A stretch of 37,718 bases of DNA from a candidate division TM6 bacterium UASB124 (GTDB lineage Bacteria > Dependentiae > Babeliae > Babeliales > RVW-14): NCBI GenBank assembly GCA_001468855.1, contig LDIV01000006.1, positions 1 to 37,718 on the forward strand. The letters run 5' to 3'. Shown one piece after another: positions 22,845 to 32,484 of the stretch. Under the pieces are notes generated by a model, which ran no database searches, had not been told where the DNA came from, and was given only the letters and a program-made list of their open reading frames with translations. A program made the translations under genes and the position numbers. Within the stretch, counting starts at the first letter, position 1. Every line of letters begins with the position of its first letter.

Positions 22845-23744
22845 TTAAATTTTAAAATCTTTAGCCGACAATTCCTCCTTATAAAAAACATATAAACCAA
22901 GCGCAACAAAGATCAACGATGCAAAATGATGCCATGTTATCTGTCCACCAAAAAACAACCATTCATAAACAGTTCCAAATGTTGGCGAAAGAAATCCTGC
23001 AAATGTAACAAATGTAATAGAGTAATAACGTAAAAGCCATCCGTAAAAATTATAAACTATTATATTGGCAGATAAAATTAACAATAAAAGCCAAAATAAG
23101 AACATCGTCCAATTTGAAACCTGATTAGTAAATCCTTCAAATATTCCCGATGTTAAAAGACTAAGAATGCCTCCAATCAGCATCGCTACCCCATTGATCA
23201 TTCCAAGTCCATAGCCTTTATCCATAAGCTGTTTAACCAAAAACCAAGCATATGCCCCTGAGATAACGGCTAAAAATAAAACGCATTCCGGTAATGAAAT
23301 ATAGACAATCTCTTTAAACGACTCTCCCCCCCCAGCCTGCAACGCCAAAATTGGAGCTAATCCGCAAAGTCCAATAATTACACCTAAAACCTTTTGCCAA
23401 GAGAGTCTCTCTTTCAACAGAACATATGAAAGTATAGCCGCAATAAATGGCGTTGCCGAATAGATGATTGTAATTTTCAAAGCAGAAAGGTACTGCATTG
23501 ACCAAAATTCAAAAATAAAAGAAAAATAAATATGAAAAAGTGCAACTTTGAAAAATAGCCAGTAATCACTCCTGTTAATAGAAAATTTACTTTTACTAAA
23601 AAATCGCTGGTATGTCAGCAGAATTGTTCCTGCCAAAATCATTCTGAACCCGATAAGAAAAAATGGATGAGCATATGCTAATGTTTTTTTTGCAAAAACA
23701 AAGGTCAATGCCAAAATTGAATACATAAGAACTACCAATAACAT
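22845..23744 (-). CDS. EamA/DMT-family membrane transporter
   Basis: 299 residues with about ten hydrophobic segments in two similar halves, typical of the drug/metabolite transporter superfamily (two EamA domains). The first half contains FLIGFRMILAGTILL and SATPFIAAILSYVLLKERLSWQKVLGVIIGL, here cited in part as ILSYVLLKERLSW, the most conserved EamA word. The second half ends in SPTFGTVYEWLFFGGQITW, another family pattern. The substrate cannot be predicted. It is the last gene of the long minus-strand run, 29 nt after lptF, with an AAGGA ribosome site. Confidence 0.85.
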   Translation of the reverse strand: MLLVVLMYSILALTFVFAKKTLAYAHPFFLIGFRMILAGTILLTYQRFFSKSKFSINRSDYWLFFKVALFHIYFSFIFEFWSMQYLSALKITIIYSATPFIAAILSYVLLKERLSWQKVLGVIIGLCGLAPILALQAGGGESFKEIVYISLPECVLFLAVISGAYAWFLVKQLMDKGYGLGMINGVAMLIGGILSLLTSGIFEGFTNQVSNWTMFLFWLLLLILSANIIVYNFYGWLLRYYSITFVTFAGFLSPTFGTVYEWLFFGGQITWHHFASLIFVALGLYVFYKEELSAKDFKI

Positions 23745-23755
23745 CTTTATTTCCT

Positions 23756-23777
23756 TTATTGATTAATTATTGATTAA
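23756..23777. repeat. 11-bp tandem duplication spanning the lptF stop
   Basis: TTATTGATTAA occurs twice head to tail (23756-23766, 23767-23777); the lptF/G stop codon (23774-23776 on the minus strand) lies in the second copy. Confidence 0.85.
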
Positions 23778-24814
23778 CTTTTGTTTCTAAAAACATAAAA
23801 AATACTTACAAAAGCTGCCAAAAGCAATGGCCCCAGTAATATGAGCATTGACAGTGCAAAACAATTATTTAATGCTTGCGCAACAGCGATTGATATATAT
23901 GAAGCAAAAAAAAGTAATCCGCTTGTGGTTATGGCTACTAATAAATTACTTTTCTTTCCACCAAATCTAAATATGAAAAAAATTCCTAAAATTGGAAAAA
24001 AGAAAAGCCATAATATTTGAGCTACTCTTTTTAAAAACTCCCATAGCACCTCTACATCTTGCTGCAATTTTTCAAATAACTGAGTTACATTCCAAAACTT
24101 AAGAACGTTTAAAGCTTTGTTATCTTTTTGAAGATTTAATAATTTATCCGTATTTATGTCTGATTCCTTGAATACCGCAGAGTATCGTTTATCGGCACTA
24201 ATCGTACAAACAGATCCATCAAGCAAAAAAACACTGTTATCCCGAAAAAAGCCCTCCCTTGCCGTAAAAATAAACTGTTCATTTTGCTTACTACTGAATG
24301 CCAAAAAAATTGTATTAAATTTTGGCACCCCACCCTCATATCGTCTTTCTTTGAAGAAAAATGTAAATCCGGGATATGGAGAATGAAACTTCTGTGGTTC
24401 CAAATTGTAAAACTGCTTTTTAGCCAACTCAATGATGATTTGTTTACCGATGAAATAACTACGAGGAGCAAATTCAAAAACAAGTGGTATATAAAAAATT
24501 GTAAGAACAAATGCAAATGCAACAACTGATAGACAAAGAGCATTATATGCAGACTTAAAAAATTTAAGAATTATAAGCTCATCTTCAATCAAAAACTGCC
24601 CAATAACTATTTGAACAGCAACTCCCGCCGAAATTGGTATAGCATATATTGCCATAAATGGAAGCATCACAAGAAAAACTTGTAAGAGTCCCATGGGAGT
24701 AGAAATCATTTGAATTCGCAAAATAAGATTGCTGACTCCCAATACAGCTGTAATAATTAAAAAAACGATAAAAAATTGTTTTAAAAAACGATTTAAAAAA
24801 AAGAAAAATAACAC
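23774..24814 (-). CDS. LptF/LptG-family permease
   Basis: 346 residues from a GTG at 24814, chosen because AAGAGA lies 6 nt upstream and it begins one base after the ymdB stop; longer TTG/GTG starts would overlap ymdB. The topology is that of YjgP/YjgQ permeases: N-terminal hydrophobic segments beginning FLNRFLKQFFIVFLIITAVL, a soluble jellyroll-like middle (about 110-240), and C-terminal hydrophobic segments. These proteins form the membrane part of the LPS exporter with LptB. Only one such gene is here, so F versus G is not decided. It implies an outer membrane with LPS-like lipid, although LptF/G-like permeases may carry other substrates. Confidence 0.82.
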   Translation of the reverse strand: MLFFFFLNRFLKQFFIVFLIITAVLGVSNLILRIQMISTPMGLLQVFLVMLPFMAIYAIPISAGVAVQIVIGQFLIEDELIILKFFKSAYNALCLSVVAFAFVLTIFYIPLVFEFAPRSYFIGKQIIIELAKKQFYNLEPQKFHSPYPGFTFFFKERRYEGGVPKFNTIFLAFSSKQNEQFIFTAREGFFRDNSVFLLDGSVCTISADKRYSAVFKESDINTDKLLNLQKDNKALNVLKFWNVTQLFEKLQQDVEVLWEFLKRVAQILWLFFFPILGIFFIFRFGGKKSNLLVAITTSGLLFFASYISIAVAQALNNCFALSMLILLGPLLLAAFVSIFYVFRNKS

Positions 24815-24815
24815 A

Positions 24816-25661
24816 TTAATTCTCTTTTTTATCACCAACTAAAGTTCTGTGCAACTCTTCGTCAATTATATTTACACGTTCAACAAAAAGTGCTTTCCCC
24901 TTTTCGACATCAACATTTACTATAATTCCGCTTAATTCAAAAGGCCCAGTGTCTTCAACAGTTATAGAACCCATTTTTTGAAAAAACAGAAACTTTTTCA
25001 AAATTCCATCAGCCTGCATTCCAATAACTGAATTTCTAGCTCCACTACTACCAAGATCTGTCATGTATGCAGTCCCATTCGGAAGAATCTGTGAATCCGA
25101 AGTTTGGACATGAGTATGAGTTCCAAAAACCCCTGAAACTCTTCCGTCAAGATACAACCCCATTGCCTTTTTTTCAGATGTAGCCTCGGCATGAAAATCA
25201 ACAAAAATAGTATTGGTTTTTGTCTTAATAAATGGTAAAAGAGAATCAATTGCTCTAAAAGGACAATCCAAGTGATCTCTAACAAAAACTCTTCCATGCA
25301 AATTTACAACAGCAATCGTATGCCCTTTTAATTCGAAAAAAGTGAACCCTTTTCCTGGACAGCCCGGTGGATAATTTGCCGGGCGAATAACATCGCTTCT
25401 TGAATTTAAAGTATTGTAAAATTCTCTATTTTCCCATACATGGTTTCCGGTTGTTATAACAGATACCCCAATGTGTTTGAAAAAATCAATATTTTTCAAA
25501 GTAATACCGCGTCCATTTTTAGCTGCATTTTCACCATTTACAATAACAGAATCAATGGAATACTGCTCTTTGATTTTTGGTACCCATTTTTGAAACATCA
25601 TCAAACCCGGTTGACCAATAACATCACCAATAAATAAAAATTTTAATATTTTGGTCATCAT
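24816..25661 (-). CDS. ymdB: YmdB-family metallophosphoesterase
   Basis: 281 residues from the ATG at 25661, one base after the rny stop. Longer starts would run into rny. The TIGR00282 signature is complete: FIGDVIGQPG at the start, NGENAAKNGRGIT, TTGNHVWENRE, VDFHAEATSEK, and VFGTHTHVQTSD, which supply the metal ligands (D, E, N, H, H). The best-studied member, Bacillus subtilis YmdB, is a 2',3'-cyclic nucleotide phosphodiesterase linked to RNA processing, and sits next to rny as here. The arrangement rny-ymdB-lptF/G has 1-nt gaps and is one operon. Confidence 0.93.
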   Translation of the reverse strand: MMTKILKFLFIGDVIGQPGLMMFQKWVPKIKEQYSIDSVIVNGENAAKNGRGITLKNIDFFKHIGVSVITTGNHVWENREFYNTLNSRSDVIRPANYPPGCPGKGFTFFELKGHTIAVVNLHGRVFVRDHLDCPFRAIDSLLPFIKTKTNTIFVDFHAEATSEKKAMGLYLDGRVSGVFGTHTHVQTSDSQILPNGTAYMTDLGSSGARNSVIGMQADGILKKFLFFQKMGSITVEDTGPFELSGIIVNVDVEKGKALFVERVNIIDEELHRTLVGDKKEN

Positions 25662-25662
25662 T

Positions 25663-27222
25663 TTACCTTGCGGCAACAATAAAACGTTTCTCACGAATTA
25701 CGTTTACTTTTATTTCACCAGGAAACGCCAACTCTACTTCGATTTTCTTTGCAAGATCTCTGGCCAAAACAGCAGCTCTGTCATCATCAAGTCGATCTTC
25801 ATCAACAATAACTCGAATTTCGCGACCTGCTTGCAACGCATAAGCCTTTTTCACACCTTCAAACGTTCCTGCCATCTCTTCAAGAGATTCTAAACGTTTT
25901 ATGTAAGTAGACAATGTCTCTTTTCTTGCGCCAGGCCTTGATGCAGAAATTGCATCGGCAATATGTATAATAATGCCATATGGATTACTTGATGGAACCT
26001 CTTCGTGATGACTTGCAATTGCATTAACAACAATTGGATCTTCGCCATACTCTTTTGCAAAATTAGCACCAACAACAGCGTGAGTTCCCTCTACTTCTGC
26101 TGAAATTGCTTTACCTATGTCATGTAATAATCCTGCCCGTGCTGCGATATCAGGATCAAGTCCAAGCTCTGATGCAATCATTCTTGAAAAATATGCAACT
26201 TCTTTACTATGTACCAAGTTATTTTGAGTGTAACTAGTCCTAAAATAAAGTCTTCCGAGTTGCTTTGAAATTTCAGGATTAATACCCCTAAATCCAAATT
26301 CTAAAACTGTAGTTTGCCCAATTTCTGAAACCGTTTGCTCCAATTCTTCTTCGCATTTTGCAACTGTTTCCTCTATTCTACTTGGATTAATTCGACCATC
26401 AATAATAAGCTTGTTAAGAGCACGCTTTGCAACTTCACGACGGATAGGATTGAAGCCGGATATTGTAATTACTTCAGGAGTATCTCCGATAACAAATTCC
26501 ATTCCCGTTGCCATCTCAAGAGCTTTAATATTTCGTCCCTCTTTCCCTATTATACGCCCCTTCATCTCATCGTTAGGAAGATTTATGACACTTGAAGTAT
26601 GTAATGTTACAGTATCAGAAAGATATCGTTGCATCGAACTTGTTAAAATTTCAATTGATTTTTCCTTTGCCAACTCTCTGGCATCGGTTTCAATCTTGGA
26701 AATCCATTTCTGACTTGCAATTTTGACTTCACGTTCTAATGACTCAAATAAAACCTTTTTTGCCTCATCTTGTTTCATTCCACTGATTCTTTCAAGCTTT
26801 GCAACAAGATCTTCATAAAGTTTTTTGATTTTAACTTCATCAACTGCAAATGCATCTAGTCTGCGCGAAAGATCACGTTCTTTTTGCTGCAAATCACGTC
26901 TCAAATCATCAAGAACGGCTTCTCTTTGATCTATTGCATCTTCTTTTTTTTGATATTTAGCTTGAAGCTGTTGTAACTCGATTCTGCCTTTTTTTACTTC
27001 AATATCAAACTCAGCCCTCTTTTTATGTAACTCATTTTTAAGATCAAGCATTGCTTCACGACGATCTTTTTCAATTTGATCTCTTGCAGCCTGAAGCATG
27101 TTTTGCACACTTTGGTGTGTTCGAAAAAGTTTATTTTTTTGATTAACAAAGTAAATAAATAAAGAAAGAAATCCCAGCACATATCCTGCGCCAAGAAGAC
27201 TTAGTTCGAATATCAAGAACAT
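25663..27222 (-). CDS. rny: Ribonuclease Y
   Basis: 519 residues with the full RNase Y layout: one N-terminal membrane helix (about 5-27), a long coiled coil (about 30-200), a KH RNA-binding domain with the GXXG loop (GRIIGKEGRNIKALEM, about 230-245) and an HD phosphohydrolase domain with the metal-binding pair in AGLLHDIGKAIS and later ASHHEEVP and HIADAISASRPGAR. It is the membrane-bound endonuclease that starts mRNA decay in many bacteria. Length is the usual one (about 520). Downstream ymdB starts one base after the stop. Confidence 0.96.
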   Translation of the reverse strand: MFLIFELSLLGAGYVLGFLSLFIYFVNQKNKLFRTHQSVQNMLQAARDQIEKDRREAMLDLKNELHKKRAEFDIEVKKGRIELQQLQAKYQKKEDAIDQREAVLDDLRRDLQQKERDLSRRLDAFAVDEVKIKKLYEDLVAKLERISGMKQDEAKKVLFESLEREVKIASQKWISKIETDARELAKEKSIEILTSSMQRYLSDTVTLHTSSVINLPNDEMKGRIIGKEGRNIKALEMATGMEFVIGDTPEVITISGFNPIRREVAKRALNKLIIDGRINPSRIEETVAKCEEELEQTVSEIGQTTVLEFGFRGINPEISKQLGRLYFRTSYTQNNLVHSKEVAYFSRMIASELGLDPDIAARAGLLHDIGKAISAEVEGTHAVVGANFAKEYGEDPIVVNAIASHHEEVPSSNPYGIIIHIADAISASRPGARKETLSTYIKRLESLEEMAGTFEGVKKAYALQAGREIRVIVDEDRLDDDRAAVLARDLAKKIEVELAFPGEIKVNVIREKRFIVAAR

Positions 27223-27383
27223 TTTATTATCCCCATCTCAAAAGCTAGAAAAATTAAAACTTATAAAACTTTGTGAGAATAGAGAATAGTCAAAAGAATT
27301 GCACTCTATAGCATCTTTTCTTAAAAAATGCCACAACCCTTATAGAACTTACACAAAAAATTGATAGCTATAATGTAAATATC

Positions 27384-27659
27384 TCAACGTATTTCAGTTT
27401 GAACCAATTTATTTAGTTGCTCAATTTTACGTTCAAATCCATTGAGTTTGCCAAGTGCCTTATTAAGTTCAGTAGCCAATTGCAATGCGACAATAATTGC
27501 CGCTTTACCATCATCGACTAAACGACCTTTTGTTGCACTTTCTTTTAGCATACTATCAACCAAACGTGCTGCTTCAAAAACATCTTCCTGTGTCTCATCG
27601 GTATTAATGAGATAACTTTTTCCAAGAATCGATATTTTTAACTTTTTTTGTCCATCCAT
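27384..27659 (-). CDS. zapA: Cell division protein ZapA-like
   Basis: 91 residues. It starts with a beta-strand segment KKLKISILGKSYLINTDE, followed by the VFEAARLVDSMLKE helix, then an ILxxALQLA-type helix and a C-terminal coiled coil. This is the pattern of ZapA, which bundles FtsZ filaments at the division ring. The neighbour 12 nt upstream is a ZapB-like coiled coil and the next gene downstream is rny. The pair upstream of rny-ymdB is a common arrangement after the ribosomal/pheST block in other bacteria. Confidence 0.8.
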   Translation of the reverse strand: MDGQKKLKISILGKSYLINTDETQEDVFEAARLVDSMLKESATKGRLVDDGKAAIIVALQLATELNKALGKLNGFERKIEQLNKLVQTEIR

Positions 27660-27671
27660 GCCATTAAACTT

Positions 27672-27920
27672 CTAGTTAGAAGAACTCTCAAGAGTGTTAA
27701 TTGTATTTAATAGACCTTCAACAACATTTCTGATTGCCACTTTTTCATCTTCTAAAGTTGCAAAAGCTTTCTGCTCACGCAAAAGAGATTCTTCAGACTG
27801 ATGAACCTTCCGCTTTAAATCTTCATTCTCACGACTAAGTTCATCAATCTTCACTTTTAATTCGGCATTTGTTTGGATAAGATGAAGAACCCTATTTTCA
27901 AGCTCTTCTAAGCACTTCAT
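27672..27920 (-). CDS. Small coiled-coil protein, ZapB-like
   Basis: 82 residues, predicted from its heptad pattern to be one long coiled coil (EELENRVLHLIQTNAELKV, then IDELSRENEDLKRKV). Such sequences are too simple for a firm family call, but size, composition and position directly before zapA match ZapB, the partner of ZapA in division-ring assembly. A strong GAGGAAGCGAG ribosome site precedes the ATG. Confidence 0.65.
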   Translation of the reverse strand: MKCLEELENRVLHLIQTNAELKVKIDELSRENEDLKRKVHQSEESLLREQKAFATLEDEKVAIRNVVEGLLNTINTLESSSN

Positions 27921-28016
27921 ATCTCGCTTCCTCTTTTTCTCACAAAACTAAAATATAAAAACAACACAACTTATGATAATAAGTTGGTTGAAAAAAATTC
28001 AACATTTTTGTTTTTT

Positions 28017-28364
28017 TTATTTTTTTGTCATTTCAGCTAATTCTGCAAATGCTTTTGGCTCCCAAATTGCCAATTGACTAAGCATCTTTCTGTTAATCTG
28101 AATATTGAGATTTTTTAGCTTACCCATAAAAACACTATAACTTATGCCTTGAGATTTGCAAGCAGCGCTAATTCTTGTAATAAATAATCCCCTGTAGTCA
28201 CGTTTTTTCAATTTGCGTCCAATAAATGCAAAGCGCATTGCACGCAACACTGTCTCTTGTGCTCGTCTAAAAACGTTTTTACGTTGTCCCCAAAAACCCT
28301 TAGCGTGTTTCAAAACTTTTTTATGTCTTTTTTTGGTAATTACACCACGTTTGACTCTACTCAT
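28017..28364 (-). CDS. rplT: Ribosomal protein bL20
   Basis: 115 residues, typical length. The start MSRVKRGVITKKRHKKVLKH and the conserved GFWGQRKNVFRRAQETVLRA and RDYRGLFITRISAA words identify it. It is an early 23S rRNA assembly protein. GAGG ribosome site. It is the third gene of infC-rpmI-rplT, in the usual order. Confidence 0.97.
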   Translation of the reverse strand: MSRVKRGVITKKRHKKVLKHAKGFWGQRKNVFRRAQETVLRAMRFAFIGRKLKKRDYRGLFITRISAACKSQGISYSVFMGKLKNLNIQINRKMLSQLAIWEPKAFAELAEMTKK

Positions 28365-28445
28365 TCAATACCTCAATTTCAAATTATGAAAAACAAAACA
28401 GATATCTAACAAAATAAAATTATTACCATTTACACAAAATAAAAA

Positions 28446-28640
28446 TTAATAAGGCATCACTTTAGAAATTTTTCTATTTTGTGTGGTTTCAAAAAACACG
28501 CCCGCTCGCAATTCACGGGTTTTTTTTGTTCCCTTTGCCCATGCGTGATGCCTCTTATAGGCACGTGACCTTTTAATTTTACCCTTACAATTTTTAACAA
28601 AACGTTTTTTGCATGATGAGTTAGTTTTTACTTTAGGCAT
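28446..28640 (-). CDS. rpmI: Ribosomal protein bL35
   Basis: 64 residues. MPKVKTNSSCKKRF and KRSRAYKRHHAWAKGTKKTR are the L35 pattern (family: MPKxKTxxxxxKRFKxTGxGKxKR and RxHxxxxKSxKxxR). The C-terminal end is normal. It lies between infC (105 nt upstream) and rplT (81 nt downstream). AAAGGGA ribosome site. Confidence 0.95.
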   Translation of the reverse strand: MPKVKTNSSCKKRFVKNCKGKIKRSRAYKRHHAWAKGTKKTRELRAGVFFETTQNRKISKVMPY

Positions 28641-28745
28641 TAATAAATCCCTTTAATTTTGTTTACAATCTGAAAAAATCATTTTTTAAACTATACCAGT
28701 TTATTAGCATTCTAACATATAAATTCAAAAATGCCAGGGCAAAAT

Positions 28746-29300
28746 TTACTTCTCTTTAAGAAAGTATATCTTGGACCAAACTACACCACCCCGGCTATCT
28801 TTTTCCTCAACAATAATGCCAATATTCCTTGCCGCTAAATCCTGAGTTATTCGCGCAAAAAGCTTATTGCCAAATTCGTCCATCTTTGGCACCTCACGCC
28901 CCTTGAATTGGAGCGTAAACTTTACTTTATTACCATCCTTAAAAAAACTCTCCGCTCTATTTAATTTTGTCTTATAATCCTGGTCATCGATACTTGGTCG
29001 AATCTTAATTTCTTTGACCTGAACTACTTTTTGATGCTTCTTAGCCTCGCAAAGTTGCTTTTTCTTTTCATAAATAAATTTACCAAAATTCATTATTCTG
29101 GCTATTACTACTGAATCCTTTTCCCCCACCTGGACAAGATCCATACCCTCAGCTTCGGCTATAGATAAGGCCCGACTCTTAGATATGGCCCCTAAATTCT
29201 CACCATTTCCGCCAATTACTATAACAGTGTCAGCTTTTATACCTTCGTTTACTCGGTACTTGCTCTGTAAATCTTGATTATTATCTTTAAATTTATTCAC
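28746..29300 (-). CDS. infC: Translation initiation factor IF-3
   Basis: 184 residues from a GTG at 29300, preceded by AGGG with 8-nt spacing; an upstream TTG at 29321 would overlap recA further. The N-domain has [20 protein letters not shown], then GxxSxxxALxxAExxxMDLVQV, here [20 protein letters not shown]. The C-domain has [18 protein letters not shown] and [12 protein letters not shown], both IF-3 signatures. IF-3 splits ribosomes and proofreads initiation; rare start codons (ATT, GTG) are common in infC because it autoregulates through its own start codon. The start overlaps the end of recA by 8 nt. Confidence 0.94.
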   Translation of the reverse strand: MNKFKDNNQDLQSKYRVNEGIKADTVIVIGGNGENLGAISKSRALSIAEAEGMDLVQVGEKDSVVIARIMNFGKFIYEKKKQLCEAKKHQKVVQVKEIKIRPSIDDQDYKTKLNRAESFFKDGNKVKFTLQFKGREVPKMDEFGNKLFARITQDLAARNIGIIVEEKDSRGGVVWSKIYFLKEK

Positions 29301-30360
29301 AAACAAATCCCTGGCTATCAATTTTTTCCTTTACGCCACTTAACAATGCATCAAACAACTGCTTATCCTCCTTAATTTTTTTAACACAGTTTTCACGCCC
29401 TTGGCCAAGCCGTTCATTTTCATATGTAAACCAAGCACCGCTCTGCTTTATAATCCCAAATTGCAGCGCTGCATCCAAGATTTCCAATTCAACACTGATT
29501 CCCTCTCCAAAAACAAGATCTACCTCTACTTTTTTAAATGGTGGAGCAACCTTATTTTTTACAATTTTGACAGAAACCCTATTTCCAAAGGCTACATCGC
29601 CTTTTTTAAGAGTTGCAATTTTTCTAATTTCAATTCTTACTGAAGAGTAGAATTTCAATGCATTTCCACCTGTAGTGGTCTCATTTGGACCAAATGAAGG
29701 CATACCATGACTAATTTTGCTTCTTATCTGATTTATAAAAATCAAAATGGTCTTTGACTTATGAACAACCGCTGTAAGTTTTCGTAGGGCTTGCGACATT
29801 AATCTGGCTTGTAAACCCATATGCGAATCCCCCATATCCCCTTCCAATTCAGCCTTCGGAACCAAAGCCGCAACTGAATCTACAACAATTAGGTCTACCG
29901 CATTAGATCTTACCAGCATTTCTGTAATTTCAAGCGCCTGTTCTCCAAAATCTGGTTGTGAAACAATTAACTCATTAACATTCACACCAACTTTTGAAGC
30001 ATATGATGGATCCATTGCGTGTTCGGCGTCTATGTAAGCACAAACACCACCATTTTTCTGCACCTGAGAAATGGCATGTAAAGCAAGTGTAGATTTTCCG
30101 GATGATTCAGGCCCAAAAACTTCTATAATTCTACCTTTAGGAAATCCTCCAACTCCAAGAGCAGAGTCAATCAAAATTGAACCGGTTGAAACTACTTCAA
30201 TTTTTGTATCTGTTTTTTGGCCCAGTAACATTACTGAGCCATTTCCAAACTCTTTATCAATCTGAGCAAAAGTCGATTCTAACGACTTAAACTTCTCAGG
30301 TGATATCTTTAGCAAGGCTGAATTTTGCGTGTCTTTCGATGTTGATACTTCTTTTGACAT
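29293..30360 (-). CDS. recA: Recombinase RecA
   Basis: 355 residues. The ATPase core is complete: P-loop GPESSGKST (83-91), the RecA signature [13 protein letters not shown], loop L2 region ([19 protein letters not shown], in part [11 protein letters not shown]), and MAW motif regions. It forms the filament for homologous recombination and the SOS response; no LexA gene is in the window. The ATG overlaps the ppiD-like stop by one base (TAATG), indicating translational coupling. Confidence 0.97.
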   Translation of the reverse strand: MSKEVSTSKDTQNSALLKISPEKFKSLESTFAQIDKEFGNGSVMLLGQKTDTKIEVVSTGSILIDSALGVGGFPKGRIIEVFGPESSGKSTLALHAISQVQKNGGVCAYIDAEHAMDPSYASKVGVNVNELIVSQPDFGEQALEITEMLVRSNAVDLIVVDSVAALVPKAELEGDMGDSHMGLQARLMSQALRKLTAVVHKSKTILIFINQIRSKISHGMPSFGPNETTTGGNALKFYSSVRIEIRKIATLKKGDVAFGNRVSVKIVKNKVAPPFKKVEVDLVFGEGISVELEILDAALQFGIIKQSGAWFTYENERLGQGRENCVKKIKEDKQLFDALLSGVKEKIDSQGFVCE

Positions 30361-32321
30361 TAAACGTCTTTCGAGTGTTTTTTATGTAAACTTAATACTT
30401 TCTTATCCATATCTATTTTAGCATTTCTTAGCAATGATGCAATAAACGCATTCGTATGCTTCCTTGATTCCTTCATATTTTCTTTATTTTTAATATCATC
30501 CTTTTTATCTTCAAATCGCTGAGTATCATCGTATTGAATAGCTTTTAAAGTGACTAAATAATAGTCATTGTTGTAAGAATCCTGCAATACTTGTTTTTTA
30601 TCAGAAATAATAAACATTTTACTTAATAAAGGCATTTTCTCATCAAATCCTTGAATTTTATCGCTTTTTTTTACAAAACCTGTTTCTATAACCTTTATTC
30701 CATTTCGAGTAGCAGCATCTTTTAATGTTGTCTGGGAATTAAGTATATCCGCTTTAATCTGACTCACAGCTTTTCGTTGTAACTGTGTAGCGCGATTTTT
30801 ATAATAATCTTTAAGAACAATATCTTTTACAGTCGAAAAATCAGGTAAATAACTCTTTTGAGCATCAATTAATCTATAAATTACGTATTTTCCAGTTGTT
30901 TTAAAATAACCCAACTCTCTTTCTTGTTTCTTTGCAGAAAACATTCTTTGTGCTATTTGTCCTAAAATATCTGCTTCCGTTATATCTTTTTCAGCTAACC
31001 AATCAGTCTCTTTGCTCTGTAAAGAGTGTTCTTTTGCAAAAACATCAAGAATACTTGCATCTTCCCTGGCCTTATGCATCATTATACCCAGCTCACCTTG
31101 CAAAATTGCAACGCTGCGCTTACTACGCAAAGTACTTATAATTTCACTTCTAACAGTTTCTAAAGGCTTTTCACTAGCCTTAATTCTTTCAACTAACTGT
31201 ATAATCTCATACCCATCACCAGTTACTATGATATCAGAAATCTGATTTGGTTCTTTTAATTTAAATGCAGCTGTTTCAAAAGCAGAATCATATTTACCTT
31301 TAGTGAAAAAATCTACAACCCCACCAGTTTTAGCAGTTTGCGCATCTTGTGAATACTGCTTGGCAAGTTCAGCAAATTTTTCGGGCGCTTGTTTTGCTTT
31401 TTGATGAATTTCTTCAGCTTTTTTATAACCGTTTTCCGTACCTTGTACGCCCTTGTTTTTTTTGATCAAAATTTTACGAACTTTAACCTTTGGAGCTATT
31501 CTAAATAAAGAACTCTTATTTTTGTCGTAAAAATTCTTTATTGACTGCTCATCAATTTCAATATTTTTTTCATAACTTTCTATGTCAAGTTCCCAGTATT
31601 TTGTTCTATATTTATCAGGAACCCGATAACTTTCTTTATTTTGGGCGTAAAAATCTTCAAGGCTTTTTACATCGGGAGCAACGCTTTTTGCTTGGGCTAA
31701 AAAATGATCCAACCCGAATTCAGCAATTTCAAAATTCTTTTTAACGTATTCTTCTTCAAAAACCTCTTTTGTAAAAAACTCTGGCTGGAAGTAAGAATTT
31801 GCAATCAAGCGTTTCACAACTTCAGATTTAAATTCTGATGCTTTTGATTTTTCATATTCGGCTGCATCAGTTGAAAGCATTTTTAAATAATTATGATATA
31901 TTTCAATATTTACCTTACCATTTTCATCAAGAACATTTCCTGGAATTGATTCGATTAATTTTGAATTAAATGTTTCCTTATCAATATTAATTTTAAACTT
32001 TTTTTGTATGTCGTCTATTAATTTATCTTCAACGCAAATATTGAAAGCCATCTCATCAAGATTACCAAATTGGCTTAACAAATTTAAAAGTTTATCTTCT
32101 GATATACCATAAAGCTGCATATACGGAGCCATAATTCGCTTGAGGGCTCGCCTATAATCATTAAAATAAATTTTCTTTCCATCTACACTTCCAACTACAG
32201 ATTCATCCGATCCTTTTTTACCGAAAAACAACCCAAAACCACTACCTAATGCTAATGAAGCAAAAACAACCCATAAAACTGTATGCCACTTCTTCATTTC
32301 TTTTCTGAATATATAAATCAT
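30360..32321 (-). CDS. PpiD/SurA-like peptidyl-prolyl isomerase
   Basis: 653 residues. One N-terminal membrane segment (about 12-33, [21 protein letters not shown]), a SurA_N-type helical region ([20 protein letters not shown]), and a parvulin (rotamase) domain at about 280-380 with the typical [29 protein letters not shown] and [17 protein letters not shown] words. Family members are periplasmic foldases anchored in the inner membrane (PpiD) and help outer-membrane protein folding. The start is uncertain: an internal ATG eight codons in would begin MKKWHT. It heads the recA-infC run, which is unusual company for a foldase. Confidence 0.85.
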   Translation of the reverse strand: MIYIFRKEMKKWHTVLWVVFASLALGSGFGLFFGKKGSDESVVGSVDGKKIYFNDYRRALKRIMAPYMQLYGISEDKLLNLLSQFGNLDEMAFNICVEDKLIDDIQKKFKINIDKETFNSKLIESIPGNVLDENGKVNIEIYHNYLKMLSTDAAEYEKSKASEFKSEVVKRLIANSYFQPEFFTKEVFEEEYVKKNFEIAEFGLDHFLAQAKSVAPDVKSLEDFYAQNKESYRVPDKYRTKYWELDIESYEKNIEIDEQSIKNFYDKNKSSLFRIAPKVKVRKILIKKNKGVQGTENGYKKAEEIHQKAKQAPEKFAELAKQYSQDAQTAKTGGVVDFFTKGKYDSAFETAAFKLKEPNQISDIIVTGDGYEIIQLVERIKASEKPLETVRSEIISTLRSKRSVAILQGELGIMMHKAREDASILDVFAKEHSLQSKETDWLAEKDITEADILGQIAQRMFSAKKQERELGYFKTTGKYVIYRLIDAQKSYLPDFSTVKDIVLKDYYKNRATQLQRKAVSQIKADILNSQTTLKDAATRNGIKVIETGFVKKSDKIQGFDEKMPLLSKMFIISDKKQVLQDSYNNDYYLVTLKAIQYDDTQRFEDKKDDIKNKENMKESRKHTNAFIASLLRNAKIDMDKKVLSLHKKHSKDV

Positions 32322-32428
32322 CGAAAAAGCCTTTCTATCCTTGTGTTTTAGTAATACTAAATTTCTTTTACTGCAATAACTTTCAATAACAAAGTTTACA
32401 GTATAACAACGTTTTTTCCAATACTAAA

Positions 32429-32463
32429 TATTTGCCCCCCAGGAAGTTCTAGGGTGGCAAATA
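32429..32463 (-). terminator. Probable terminator of the SagB-type gene
   Basis: TATTTGCC (32429-32436) pairs with GGCAAATA (32456-32463), and the adjoining C and G runs extend the stem on the inner side. It lies 22 nt beyond the stop at 32485. The T run on the minus strand is poor (ATTTAGTATT), so termination strength is uncertain. Confidence 0.5.
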
Positions 32464-32484
32464 ACCCTTATCAAATCAATAAAT

